A stretch of 64,000 nt of DNA, taken from Pseudomonadota bacterium (GTDB lineage Bacteria > Bdellovibrionota_C > UBA2361 > SZUA-149 > DAOLCO01). Shown here in pieces: positions 24,943 through 34,755 of the stretch; positions within the stretch are counted from its first letter, which is position 1; every line of letters begins with the position of its first letter. The notes under the pieces are model-generated. The model worked only from the letters and a program-made list of their open reading frames with translations. It was not told the DNA's origin and searched no databases. The stretch covers positions 62,001 to 126,000 of the forward strand of contig JAIYCX010000015.1 of NCBI GenBank assembly GCA_027487795.1, in the 5' to 3' direction. The position numbers were made by a program, and so were the translations under genes.

Positions 24943-26528
24943 GCTTTAAATCTTTTTTTAAATTTCTTAAAATTGAACTCCCGAAAACCAAACCAGTAAG
25001 TTACTCCTAGATAACTTAGGGAGAATATTAAACAGTTAATTACTATATTTGAAATTAACTGTTTGGATAAAAAACATAATACGCTTGCAATAACTCCCGA
25101 TAATATTAATCTAATGATTTTAGAAAAATAACTTGGGAACTCTCCCATTCTGCTATGTGATGAGAATTTAATTATTGTAAATTCAATCCAACTACTAATT
25201 CCCGAAGCTAATGCAATACCTAATACTAGGTATCTTTGTCCAATTAGTTCCTGCTCAGTATCAAATAAAATAGGGAATAGATGAAAGCAAAAAAACAGGG
25301 ATAAAATTAAACTTGAAACTACTCTAATAACAGATATCTTAGTAACTAATTTATGATATTGTAACGAATAGAGTGCCGAGGAGTAAAGTCTAGATAGGCA
25401 ACTTGGTATAAGTCCAATGCTTAACATGATCAGGGTTAGCCAAACTAATTGAGTCTCTTCATGCTTAAATTGTTTGCTAGAAAAAACTAACCATATAACT
25501 TCCTGTCCTAAGATTATAAAAGCAAAGATTGTAGGAATTACGAAGAATAAAATTCGTTCTGTATTAGCTACTATTTTTAAAGCCAGAGTGTTTTTCCTAT
25601 CAATAGCATTGTTACTAGAAGCACTAATGCTAGACATTGATGGAAGCTCTGCTGCCGCTATCGACATACCAAAAACGCTAAAAGGAAGAAGAAAAAGAGC
25701 TTGTGCATATGATAAAATAGACAAGGAGCCAACTGCTAAAAAACTAGCAATAATTGTATCCAAGTAAGCAGATACTTGCACTACGCCTCTTGAAAATATT
25801 ACAGGAACTATGTTTTTTAAAACTTCGGACGTCGAAGTCGAAGTAGTTGTAAGAAAATTCTTAATGCTAGTAAGGGATAGAGTTTTTGGAAGTTGAACTA
25901 GTAACTGTGCAGAAGATCCTAAAAGGAAAGCATAAGAGAGGTATTTTACTAATGATAGGTCGCTTACTTTGCCTCCAAAATATACTAAGCATGAAATTAG
26001 CATAAAGTTCCAAGCCAAAGGAGCAGAGTATGATAAGGCAAAGTAACTATGAGAGTTTAAAATACTCAAGCACCAAGCTGATATTACTAGTAGGGCAGTA
26101 CCTGGGAATATTATTTGAAGTAGTTCTGCTAAGGTTTGTTTGTTATCTTCGGGAAATCCTGGGGCCAATATAGAAACAAAGTATTCAGGAAAAGTCATTC
26201 CTATGCATAAGATAAAAGTTAAAAGATAAAGTAATAGTCTTAGAGTGTGAAGTGCTAGTTTCTTTTCTTCATGTGAATTATCACTTAGATTTTCTTGCTC
26301 TGATTGTTCTACTCTGAGTTTTTGATAGCTTGGGATAAAAGCAGCGGAAAGTACTCCTTCACCGAGAAGATTCTGTAGGAAGTTTGGAATTCTGATTGCT
26401 GCTCTAAAAATATCAGCAAGACCGCTTGCACCAAGATACCTAGCCAATAATATTTCCCTAAGCAGGCCAGCTAGCCTGCTTAAGATAATGCATATACCAA
26501 TAATGTAAGAGTTAATTTTACCACTCAT
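24939..26528 (-). CDS. murJ: Lipid II flippase MurJ
   Basis: A 529-residue polytopic protein of the MOP superfamily with ~14 hydrophobic segments. The N-terminal SRLAGLLREILLARYLGASGLADIFRAAIRIPNFLQNLLGEGVLSAAFIPSY region is diagnostic for MurJ/MviN. It flips lipid-linked peptidoglycan precursors across the inner membrane. Confidence 0.95.
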   Translation of the reverse strand: MSGKINSYIIGICIILSRLAGLLREILLARYLGASGLADIFRAAIRIPNFLQNLLGEGVLSAAFIPSYQKLRVEQSEQENLSDNSHEEKKLALHTLRLLLYLLTFILCIGMTFPEYFVSILAPGFPEDNKQTLAELLQIIFPGTALLVISAWCLSILNSHSYFALSYSAPLAWNFMLISCLVYFGGKVSDLSLVKYLSYAFLLGSSAQLLVQLPKTLSLTSIKNFLTTTSTSTSEVLKNIVPVIFSRGVVQVSAYLDTIIASFLAVGSLSILSYAQALFLLPFSVFGMSIAAAELPSMSSISASSNNAIDRKNTLALKIVANTERILFFVIPTIFAFIILGQEVIWLVFSSKQFKHEETQLVWLTLIMLSIGLIPSCLSRLYSSALYSLQYHKLVTKISVIRVVSSLILSLFFCFHLFPILFDTEQELIGQRYLVLGIALASGISSWIEFTIIKFSSHSRMGEFPSYFSKIIRLILSGVIASVLCFLSKQLISNIVINCLIFSLSYLGVTYWFGFREFNFKKFKKRFKA

Positions 26529-26583
26529 TAAGTAAGGGTAAAACTATAAATACTTTTTAGGAAGGGGTGATTTTAAATAAAGA

Positions 26584-26856
26584 TTATTTTAAATCATCTT
26601 CACTAAAGTTTTTCATTAGTGCCACTGCTACATCTCTTTGGTCTACTTTATAGCTACCAGCAGCTAGGGACTCTTTTATTCTCTTCATTTTTCTAGCTCT
26701 TTCCGCTACCACTTCTAATTTTAAGGTAGTAAGGCTTCTTGGTCTTCTATAGTTAGTACTATTTTTTTCAGTACTATTTATTGCTGTACTGTTTGTGTGG
26801 TTTGGTACTAATCTTACTAGTTCTTCTGTTAATGCTCTTACCATAGTATTTCTCAT
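26584..26856 (-). CDS. flgM: FlgM-like anti-sigma-28 factor
   Basis: A 90-residue protein with a polar, disordered-looking N-terminal half and a C-terminal FlgM pattern: ERARKMKRIKESLAAGSYKVDQRDVAVALMKNF, matching the helix-G-x-Y-x-V-D-helix core of the family (PF04316). FlgM holds FliA inactive until it is exported through the completed hook. This matches the sigma-28-like promoters at both flagellins in the window. Start could be the first or the fifth codon (both ATG). Confidence 0.72.
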   Translation of the reverse strand: MRNTMVRALTEELVRLVPNHTNSTAINSTEKNSTNYRRPRSLTTLKLEVVAERARKMKRIKESLAAGSYKVDQRDVAVALMKNFSEDDLK

Positions 26857-27096
26857 TATTAATTACTGCTGTTAATTCTCGAAGTCTGATTCGTTCATTT
26901 TTGAACTATTTATTAACGATCAAGCCTCTTAATGAAGAGTAACGGCAGGAGTAGCAGAAAACTTTAGCTTTTTTTCTACTGAAGTTATACAAAAATGTAC
27001 AAAAAATTCAGGAGTGTTATTAGGCACTTACGAGTGAAGCGGATTTGCGCCACCTAAGTGACTGATTTTGTTTTAGATTAAAAACAATCGAAGAGG

Positions 27097-27128
27097 ATTT
27101 AAGACGTACATTTTTGTACGTCTTAAAT
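27097..27128. terminator. Perfect 14-bp hairpin downstream of pgk
   Basis: ATTTAAGACGTACA and its exact complement flank a TTTT loop, 16 bases past the pgk stop on the minus strand. A short T-rich stretch follows. Probably an intrinsic terminator for pgk. Confidence 0.6.
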
Positions 27129-27144
27129 TTGTATAGGATTGAGG

Positions 27145-28320
27145 TTAACTCAGAGCTTTAATGGCCGGAAGCTCTTTCCCTTCTAACATCTCAAGAAATG
27201 CTCCACCTGCTGTGGATACGAAATCCATCTTATCAAAAGCATTCTTATGGCTAAGAGCGAGATCGGTGTCCCCACCTCCAACTACAGTTAGACCTTTAGT
27301 CTCACACATTGCGTCTACTATATCATAGGTCCCTTTTGAGAACTCTGGAGTTTCAAAAGCGCCCATTGGTCCATTCCAAACTATAGTACTAGCTTTTAAG
27401 ATTCTTTCTGAAAAAAGAGCAATTGATTTTGGCCCAATATCAAGAGCCATCATATCTTTTGGAATTGAATCTATATTACAGATACTAGTAGTAGCCCCAG
27501 CTGCAAGTTTGTCTGAAATAACAACATCTACAGGAAGTACTAGTTCTTTATCATTTTCTTTGAACCATGTAGCGGTTTCTACAGCCACACTAATTAAATC
27601 TGGTTCACATAATGATTTTCCTACTTCCATACCCATAGCTGCAAAAAAAGTATTTGCCATTGCTCCGCCAACTATTACAGAGTCTGCTACTTTACCAACA
27701 TTTTTTATAGCTTTTATTTTTGTAGAAACTTTTGCTCCTCCAAATACAGCTAGAAAAGGTCTTTTTGGTGATTTGCATGATCTGTTGAAGTATTCAACCT
27801 CATCTCTTAAAGTTAGACCCGCTGCTTTTTCTTTTACAAACTTAGTTATACCTTCTGTACTAGCATGTGCTCTGTGAGCAGTTGCAAAAGCATTATTTAT
27901 ATAAACATCACAAAGACTAGCTAAGCTTTCTGAGAATTTAGGATCATTATTTTCTTCTTCATTGTAAAACCTGACGTTTTCTAAAACTAAGACATCTGAA
28001 CTCTTAAGTTTTGAGATTTCAGTTTTTACTGTATCGCCAATGCAGTCATTTACAAAAGCTACTGGCTTATGTAGTAGCTGGCTGATTCTTTCCGAAATTG
28101 GTTTAAGACTTAGGCTAGGAGTTACTTTGCCCTTAGGTCTACCCATGTGACCTAGTATGATAACTTTAGCTTCTTTTTCAATTGCGTATTTAATGGTTTC
28201 TATAGCTGAGACTATTCTGTGGTCGTCTGCAATTTCGCCTGCTTCATTCATTGGTACGTCTAGGTCGCAGCGAATTAAAACTTTTTTGCCTGCAAGTGAT
28301 AGGTCTTCTATGCTTTTCAT
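27145..28320 (-). CDS. pgk: Phosphoglycerate kinase
   Basis: A 391-residue PGK with N-terminal KVLIRCDLDVPMN, ENVRFYNEEENNDPKFSESLA, FGGAKVSTKIKAI, the C-domain WNGPMGAFETPEF and VVGGGDTDLAL motifs. It makes ATP from 1,3-bisphosphoglycerate in glycolysis. It lies 52 bp downstream of the NIF3 gene and may share its transcript. No gapdh gene is adjacent. Confidence 0.97.
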   Translation of the reverse strand: MKSIEDLSLAGKKVLIRCDLDVPMNEAGEIADDHRIVSAIETIKYAIEKEAKVIILGHMGRPKGKVTPSLSLKPISERISQLLHKPVAFVNDCIGDTVKTEISKLKSSDVLVLENVRFYNEEENNDPKFSESLASLCDVYINNAFATAHRAHASTEGITKFVKEKAAGLTLRDEVEYFNRSCKSPKRPFLAVFGGAKVSTKIKAIKNVGKVADSVIVGGAMANTFFAAMGMEVGKSLCEPDLISVAVETATWFKENDKELVLPVDVVISDKLAAGATTSICNIDSIPKDMMALDIGPKSIALFSERILKASTIVWNGPMGAFETPEFSKGTYDIVDAMCETKGLTVVGGGDTDLALSHKNAFDKMDFVSTAGGAFLEMLEGKELPAIKALS

Positions 28321-28372
28321 TTATTATGATGCCTTATTAATTTTTCTAAATGCTTCTAAATTATGTCAGACA

Positions 28373-29140
28373 CTATACCCCGGTAGGCTCATCAATAAAA
28401 GTGTAGTCTAGTTTAAATTTTTTCGCTAAAAATTCTGAAATAGCTCTGACACCAAATGTTTCAGTTGCATAGTGACCCGCAAAAATAGCGTTTAAATTAT
28501 TTTCTTTTGCAAAGTGATACGCAAATTGTCTGGGTTCTCCAGTAATAAAAGTATCAAAGTCCTCATGTTTAAATCTATAAAAAATATCTGCGGCAGCACC
28601 GCTCACAACACAAACTTTTTGCGGTTTTTTTGGTCCAAAATTATAAATTAAAGGAGATTCAAGACCACCTGGTACATCACTAAGAATTTCTGCCATATCA
28701 ACTAAGCTTAGTTTCTTAGAATTTACTCCTTTCCATCCTATTGTTGATCTACCCATTTGAGCTGCTGGTTTAAGTGAGCTCAGCTTTAATAAGTCTTTGG
28801 CTATTATTATATTGTTTCCAAATTTTTTATGCCCATCTAAGGGTAGATGAATACCGATTAGATTTATTTTATTATCGTAAAGTATTTTAACCTTTCTTCC
28901 AAAAGTGTCAGTTAAGGGAGCAGGGGCTCCCCAGAGTAAACCATGGTGGCAGATTATTAAGTCTACTTTTTCTGAAGCCGCAGTGAGAGCTGTTGATTCT
29001 GCAAAATCTACGGTTGCTCCAATTTTTGATACTGTATCCTTGGCTTCTACTTGTAGGCCATTAACTGATGAATCATCGTAGTCCCAATAATTAAATTCAG
29101 CACTAAGTAGGTCGCAAATCTCGCTTATTTTTATTTTCAT
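28373..29140 (-). CDS. NIF3-like dinuclear metal-centre protein
   Basis: A 255-residue NIF3/YbgI family protein (often misnamed GTP cyclohydrolase I type 2). The HHG metal motif (ICHHGLLWG), HLPLDGH and the C-terminal HYATETFGVRAISEFL provide the conserved metal ligands. The molecular role is unknown; members form toroidal hexamers. Confidence 0.92.
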   Translation of the reverse strand: MKIKISEICDLLSAEFNYWDYDDSSVNGLQVEAKDTVSKIGATVDFAESTALTAASEKVDLIICHHGLLWGAPAPLTDTFGRKVKILYDNKINLIGIHLPLDGHKKFGNNIIIAKDLLKLSSLKPAAQMGRSTIGWKGVNSKKLSLVDMAEILSDVPGGLESPLIYNFGPKKPQKVCVVSGAAADIFYRFKHEDFDTFITGEPRQFAYHFAKENNLNAIFAGHYATETFGVRAISEFLAKKFKLDYTFIDEPTGV

Positions 29141-29202
29141 ATTATTATAATGTATTAAGTAACAATATCTTGATGACTTGAGTTATTTAGCAAAGACTAA
29201 TA

Positions 29203-29243
29203 GAAGGTGTCGAGTTTAGCTAGAGCTAAATTCGACATTCTTC
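29203..29243. promoter_or_regulatory. Long hairpin in the divergent NIF3/accD intergenic region
   Basis: An 18-to-19-bp near-perfect stem (TGTCGA-TTTAGC against GCTAAA-TCGACA with single mismatches) around a TAGA loop lies 86 bp before accD, between two divergent promoters. It could be an operator or an accD leader element. Evidence is the palindrome only. Confidence 0.4.
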
Positions 29244-29328
29244 AATATTGGGCTATTAATATTCGGTAATGTTAAGGCACTTATATTGATTAAAGTTTTA
29301 AATTGAATACTATTTTGGGATTATTTAT

Positions 29329-30180
29329 ATGTGTGCATGGTTCTCTATAAGTAAGGCTCCTAAGGCTAATGCCGAGGATACTGATAAATTAGAAATACCA
29401 GGAGGACTCTGGACTAAATGTAAGAGTTGTTCCGAGATAGTTTATACAAAGGAACTAGAGAGAAATTTTAAAGTTTGTCCTAAGTGTGGATATCACTTTA
29501 GGTTAAATGCTGCAGAGAGAATAAATCTACTTTGTGATGCTGCACAGTTTGAAGAGTTTGATATTCAATTAAGATCAAATGATCCTCTTACATTTAAAGA
29601 TTCTTCTAAATATAAAGATCGTATAAAAAAAGCAGAAAAGTCTGGTTCGTATGAGGCTTTAAGATCAGGAATAGGAAAAATTAATGGCGAAAAAGTAGGC
29701 CTAGGTGTTTTTGATTTTACTTATATTGGCGGGAGTATGGGTGTCGTAGTTGGTGAAAAACTATGCAGAATAATTGAAAGATCAACCACTCTTGGTATTC
29801 CAGTAATTATTATTTCTTCCTCCGGAGGAGCTAGAATGCAAGAGGGTATCTATTCTCTTATGCAAATGGCAAAAGTTACTGCTGCATTAGTTCGGCATGC
29901 AGAAAGAGGTTTACCTTATATTTCACTTTTAACAGATCCTACAACAGGTGGAGTCGCTGCTTCATTTGCTATGAAGGGAGATCTAAATATCGCAGAACCT
30001 GGTGCCTTAATAGGTTTTGCAGGTCCAAGAGTTATTGAACAGACTATTAGAAGTAAATTACCAGAAGGTTTTCAGAGATCCGAATTCTTATTAAATCATG
30101 GTGTTGTTGATATGATCATTCATAGAAGTGAACTTAAGCAAAAACTTTCGGAACTTCTTGGCCTGATGATGAAACATTAA
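29329..30180 (+). CDS. accD: Acetyl-CoA carboxylase carboxyltransferase subunit beta
   Basis: A 283-residue AccD with the four-Cys zinc ribbon CKSCSEIVYTKEL...VCPKCGYHF (about 32-57) and the carboxyltransferase motifs SSSGGARMQEG and DPTTGGVAASFAM. With AccA it transfers carboxyl to acetyl-CoA in fatty-acid synthesis. accA is not in the window. The lptD gene follows about 100 bp later. Confidence 0.97.
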   Translation: MCAWFSISKAPKANAEDTDKLEIPGGLWTKCKSCSEIVYTKELERNFKVCPKCGYHFRLNAAERINLLCDAAQFEEFDIQLRSNDPLTFKDSSKYKDRIKKAEKSGSYEALRSGIGKINGEKVGLGVFDFTYIGGSMGVVVGEKLCRIIERSTTLGIPVIIISSSGGARMQEGIYSLMQMAKVTAALVRHAERGLPYISLLTDPTTGGVAASFAMKGDLNIAEPGALIGFAGPRVIEQTIRSKLPEGFQRSEFLLNHGVVDMIIHRSELKQKLSELLGLMMKH

Positions 30181-30277
30181 TTTTCACTAGAGACATTATG
30201 CTTAGTTTAAGTTATTTAAAGCATGATTATGAAATAATTTGATAGTGAAAATACATAAATACTTTTTTTAATTCTTA

Positions 30278-32830
30278 GTGCGAACTTTACGACTCAGCTT
30301 AACTTTTACATTTATTTTAACTCTTATTTTCGACTGTGCTCAACTTGCAGCTCAAGTTGAAACTCCTGATAGGAGATTTTTATTTGATGAAGATAGAGTT
30401 AGGAAAATTAAGACCCAAAAAAGAAAAAAAGAATTAGCTGCGAAAAGAAAACAAGCAGCGACCTCTAAAGTTTCAAAAAATTCAGATTTGCCATTTGATA
30501 TTTCGGCTTCAACAATAGATTTTGATACTACCGGTAGTATTCTTACAGCTGCTGGAAATGTTATTATTTCTTATTCATCTTTGATTGCAGAGGCTTCTGA
30601 AATTAAAGTTAATACAAAAACAAATGAGGCTTCATTAAGTAAGGATGTTCGAATTACGGATATCGATGCTAATATGACTGCTAAGCAGGCATATATGAAT
30701 CTTGATTCTGGAGTTGGTAAGTTAGAAGATGTATCTTTGTTTTTTACTGATGGTAACTACCGAGTGCAAGCAAGAGAAGTTGAGAAGCTTAAGGGTGAGG
30801 AGTATCAATTAAAAGATGCAGTACTTACTACTTGTAATTGTCCTGAAGGAGAAGACTGTAGACCTTGGAGCTTGTCAACTGGAGAGTCTAGAATTGAGAG
30901 AAATGGATATGGTCAAGCTTGGAACTCTTCTTTACGTGTATATGATGTACCAGTTTTTTATCTTCCTTATATTTATTTCCCTGCAAAATCTGAAAGACAG
31001 TCTGGGCTATTACCAGTGACTTTCGGTCCTAGTAGAAGAACAGGTTTCGCTCTACAAGTACCTTATTTTTGGGCGATTAGTGATTCTGCAGACGCTACTA
31101 TTACAGGATTATATGAATCGAAAGTTAGAACAGGTATGGATGTAGAAGTTAGAAAACTATTTTTAGGTAATAATACCTTACAAATGGGTGCAGTATATTT
31201 AGATGAGTCTCAAAGAAAAGGTCGAGCCTTGGGAACTAACGTCACAGGTTTTACGGATGCTGACAGAGATACTCAAAGATTCGCAGGTTACTATAATCAA
31301 AATTGGAATGGAAAAGTAGGCTTCCAACCATTTCAATTTATCGCAGATGGACACTTTGTCAGTGATGATCTAATACCTAGAGAATATCAAAGAGATGAGA
31401 TTGCAGAGCAAGATGCAAGATTTGTTACTTCTACTGCTGTAATAAGAACACCTATATTAGATAAATATAGTTTGGACTTATCTACCGAGTACAATCAGTC
31501 AATATTTACTTCTGACAAATTAGTCTTTCAGCGTTTCCCTGAATTGTCATTAACTGGTTTAGATTCATTTCGGCCTTTTGGTGAATCTAAGTACGGACTA
31601 AGAACAATTTTTTCACATTCAGTTAATTCAACTAATTTTGTTAGAGAGCAGGATTATGGCGGTTCAAGACATGAAATTTATGAGCAAGCTAAAGTACCAT
31701 TCTTTTTTGGTAATTATTTAGACGGGTCTATAGACGGTGGACTAAGAGCAAGTTCTTATCAATTATCTACAGCAGATATTTCTGATATAAATGTTCCAGG
31801 CAGCGGATTAAATACTGATTTATTACCAAACAGTTCTACTCGAATATTACCAACTGCGGGTGCCCAGATTGGAACTACATTTGAGAAAGTTTTCCCAGTA
31901 GAGGAAGGAAACTTATTTAAATATATTAGTGAACTAGGTTCTATAGGCAGATCGCAGGAGTTAACTCGAGTTAAGCATACGATAGAACCAGGAGTTCGAT
32001 ATTTGTATGTGCCCGATGTCGATCAAAGTGAGAATCCTCAGTTTGATGCGCAGGATAGGTTAGCGCAAAGAAATTTAGTTACTTATTCATTAACCCAAAG
32101 ATTTTTTGGGCGTTATCAGGGTAGAAATAAATACTTATATGGAGTTGAGGAAGCAGCTCCCCGTCCTGATAATATTGGTGGTTTGAAGTCAGAAGGACCT
32201 TTGAATGAAGCAGTTCAGTTTGGAGTTGATCCTGATGTAAGTAGTGGATACACTGCCCCTCAAAGAGGAGATGCATCTGAGCTATTAGCACTGAAGCTGT
32301 CTCAAAGTTATAGTTTGCTAGATCCTGCTGAATTAGGCGCCCCTAACAATTCAAAGCTCTCTGATGCTAATATTGACGTAGCATTATATCCAAATGAATA
32401 TATAAGATTAAGAACAAGAACCGATTTTAACACGGAAGCAAATAATTTTAGCTCTTATTTATTAGAAGGTCAGCTCAGTAATAGCAGAGGTGATTTAATC
32501 AGAAGTCGTATGCGTTTCGTTGATGGAAATGGATCACAGCAACTACTTCGTCAGTTAGAATCAGGTTTTGAATTAAGATTAACAGAGAGACTTAAGTTTG
32601 GATATTACGGGCGATATGATGATGTAATAAATGATTTTATTGAACAAAGAGGTGGGGTTAGAATTAACAGCGCCTGTAACTGTTGGATGTTTGATGTAAT
32701 GGTTATTGATCAATTAAACCCTGATAATACTAGACTTTCTTTCAATATCACGCTCATGGGCTTAGGAGAATTAGGGAATACTTTATTTCAGAATGTATCA
32801 AGAGAGAATGCAATTACTCCCGGTCAATAA
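30278..32830 (+). CDS. lptD: LPS-assembly outer-membrane protein LptD
   Basis: An 850-residue protein starting at GTG. It has a signal peptide (about 1-26), a lysine-rich linker, an LptA-like jellyroll (about 75-180: FDTTGSILTAAGNVIISY) and a C-terminal beta-barrel. Cysteines at 186, 188 and 194 (CNCPEGEDC) and the C-terminal CNC pair would supply the inter-domain disulfides typical of LptD. It inserts LPS into the outer leaflet with LptE. Its presence with lptF and lptG shows a full LPS-type outer membrane. Confidence 0.93.
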   Translation: MRTLRLSLTFTFILTLIFDCAQLAAQVETPDRRFLFDEDRVRKIKTQKRKKELAAKRKQAATSKVSKNSDLPFDISASTIDFDTTGSILTAAGNVIISYSSLIAEASEIKVNTKTNEASLSKDVRITDIDANMTAKQAYMNLDSGVGKLEDVSLFFTDGNYRVQAREVEKLKGEEYQLKDAVLTTCNCPEGEDCRPWSLSTGESRIERNGYGQAWNSSLRVYDVPVFYLPYIYFPAKSERQSGLLPVTFGPSRRTGFALQVPYFWAISDSADATITGLYESKVRTGMDVEVRKLFLGNNTLQMGAVYLDESQRKGRALGTNVTGFTDADRDTQRFAGYYNQNWNGKVGFQPFQFIADGHFVSDDLIPREYQRDEIAEQDARFVTSTAVIRTPILDKYSLDLSTEYNQSIFTSDKLVFQRFPELSLTGLDSFRPFGESKYGLRTIFSHSVNSTNFVREQDYGGSRHEIYEQAKVPFFFGNYLDGSIDGGLRASSYQLSTADISDINVPGSGLNTDLLPNSSTRILPTAGAQIGTTFEKVFPVEEGNLFKYISELGSIGRSQELTRVKHTIEPGVRYLYVPDVDQSENPQFDAQDRLAQRNLVTYSLTQRFFGRYQGRNKYLYGVEEAAPRPDNIGGLKSEGPLNEAVQFGVDPDVSSGYTAPQRGDASELLALKLSQSYSLLDPAELGAPNNSKLSDANIDVALYPNEYIRLRTRTDFNTEANNFSSYLLEGQLSNSRGDLIRSRMRFVDGNGSQQLLRQLESGFELRLTERLKFGYYGRYDDVINDFIEQRGGVRINSACNCWMFDVMVIDQLNPDNTRLSFNITLMGLGELGNTLFQNVSRENAITPGQ

Positions 32831-32935
32831 AAAGATTTGGTCATTGAAGACATGAAAATTTGATCTGAGAGCTTGGACAGTGTAGTTTTCAATCCAATGA
32901 AAATCTTAATTTAATATTATCTATTATATAAATAT

Positions 32936-33676
32936 ATGGCATTAAAAGGTATAATATTAGCTGGTGGACTAGGCTCAAGACTATCTCCTTGCACCTTAGT
33001 TACTAACAAGCATCTCCTTCCGGTTTATGATCAACCGATGATTCATTATCCAATTAGAACTCTTCTGAAAGCTGGAATAGAAGATATTTTAATCGTAACT
33101 GGTGGACATTTCGCAGGTGACTTTCTAAAGTTATTAAAAAATGGAAATAGTTTTGGCTTAAAGCATATGAACTACACTTATCAAGAAGGAGAAGGTGGAA
33201 TCGCAGCTGCTCTCTCTTTAGCAGAGCACTTTGTAGCAGGTGATAAAATGTGCGTAATACTTGGTGATAATATTATTGAAGGTAATATTAGAGATGCTGC
33301 GCAAGATTTTGAAAGCCAAAAGTCAGGGGCGAAAATACTTTTAAAAGAAGTTGAGGATCCAACCAGATTTGGAGTAGCAGAGATAAAAGAAGGTAAAATA
33401 GTTAGAATTATTGAAAAACCAAAATCACCTCCAAGTAACATGGCTGTGACTGGAATATATTTTTACGATGCAAGTGTATTCAACTTTATTAATACTCTAA
33501 AGCCTTCTCAGCGAGGAGAGTTAGAAATAACTGATGTTAACAATATGTACCTTGAAAGAGGTGATTTAACTCACTCTGAATTAAAGGGCTGGTGGACTGA
33601 TGCAGGGACTTTTGAATCATTAAGAAAAGCATCAAATCTAGTAGCGGAAACTGGTGCTAACAAGGATTTTATTTAA
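32936..33676 (+). CDS. rmlA: Glucose-1-phosphate thymidylyltransferase, short form
   Basis: A 246-residue nucleotidyltransferase with KGIILAGGLGSRLSPCT and NKHLLPVYDQPMIHYPI, then GDNII, IEKPKSPPSNMAVTGIYFYD and GWWTDAGTFESL. It lacks the ~45-residue C-terminal extension of the long RmlA form. It makes dTDP-glucose, the first step to dTDP-rhamnose, and heads a six-gene co-oriented sugar cluster. Confidence 0.92.
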   Translation: MALKGIILAGGLGSRLSPCTLVTNKHLLPVYDQPMIHYPIRTLLKAGIEDILIVTGGHFAGDFLKLLKNGNSFGLKHMNYTYQEGEGGIAAALSLAEHFVAGDKMCVILGDNIIEGNIRDAAQDFESQKSGAKILLKEVEDPTRFGVAEIKEGKIVRIIEKPKSPPSNMAVTGIYFYDASVFNFINTLKPSQRGELEITDVNNMYLERGDLTHSELKGWWTDAGTFESLRKASNLVAETGANKDFI

Positions 33677-33677
33677 A

Positions 33678-34745
33678 ATGTCCAAACAGAAGAATGTTAA
33701 AAAAATTCTAGTTACTGGCGGAGCTGGTTTTATTGGGTCAAATTTTACTCGTTGGATGCTATCATCTGATTGTCCATCAAATAATAAATACGAAATAGTA
33801 GTTTTAGATGCCTTAACTTATGCGGGTAATTTAGGTAATCTAAAAGGTCTTGAATCTACTAATAGTTTTGAATTTGTTAAGGGAGATATTAGGGATGAAG
33901 TACTAATAAATAATCTTTTAAAAGCAGGGGAGATTTCTGCCATAGTTCACTTTGCAGCAGAGAGTCATGTAGATCGATCTATCGTAGATCCATTATCTTT
34001 TGTTAGGACGAATGTAGAGGGTACTCAGGTACTGTTACATGCCGCAAGAATGAATAAACTAGAAAAGTTCATTCATATTTCAACTGATGAAGTTTATGGA
34101 TCTTTAGGCCCGACAGGCAGTTTTGTTGAAACAACTCCTCTTGATCCTAGTAGCGCATATTCAGCTAGTAAGGCAGCTTCAGATTTATTAGCATTAGCTG
34201 CTTACAGAACTCATGGTCAGCATGTATGTGTAACAAGATGTACAAATAATTATGGACCTTATCAATTTCCGGAGAAATTAATACCACTTTTTATTAATAA
34301 TGCTCTAAACGATAAGCCACTACCTTTGTATGGTAATGGGAAGAATATAAGAAGCTGGTTGTATGTAGATGATCATTCAGATGCTATTCTTAGAGTTTTA
34401 GAGAATGGTAGAGCTGGAGAAGTCTACAATATCGGTGGCTCAAGTAGCGCAGAGATTGAAAATAAAGATGTAACAGTAAAAATTCTAAAAGAGTTAGGAA
34501 AACCTAGCACGCTTATCAGACACGTCGAAGATAGACTTGGTCACGATTTACGTTACTCAGTAGACTATACTAAAATTAAGCAAGAATTAGGATGGGAGCC
34601 AAAGGTATCATTTGATGATGGCATAAAGAAAACGATTGCTTGGTACTTAGCAAATAATGATTGGTCTAAGTCAGTATTGTCTGGTGAATATTTAAATTTC
34701 TATGACTTAAATTACTCTGCACGTTTGAAGAAAGCAGCTAACTAG
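33678..34745 (+). CDS. rmlB: dTDP-glucose 4,6-dehydratase
   Basis: About 355 residues with Rossmann motif TGGAGFIGSNFTRWML, HFAAESHVDRS, the Thr-Asp-Glu catalytic triad in STDEVYG, and YSASKAASD. ATG 33678 is chosen because it follows the rmlA stop by one base; an upstream TTG/ATG option would overlap rmlA. It converts dTDP-glucose to the 4-keto-6-deoxy intermediate. Confidence 0.95.
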   Translation: MSKQKNVKKILVTGGAGFIGSNFTRWMLSSDCPSNNKYEIVVLDALTYAGNLGNLKGLESTNSFEFVKGDIRDEVLINNLLKAGEISAIVHFAAESHVDRSIVDPLSFVRTNVEGTQVLLHAARMNKLEKFIHISTDEVYGSLGPTGSFVETTPLDPSSAYSASKAASDLLALAAYRTHGQHVCVTRCTNNYGPYQFPEKLIPLFINNALNDKPLPLYGNGKNIRSWLYVDDHSDAILRVLENGRAGEVYNIGGSSSAEIENKDVTVKILKELGKPSTLIRHVEDRLGHDLRYSVDYTKIKQELGWEPKVSFDDGIKKTIAWYLANNDWSKSVLSGEYLNFYDLNYSARLKKAAN

Positions 34746-34755
34746 GAATTATTTA

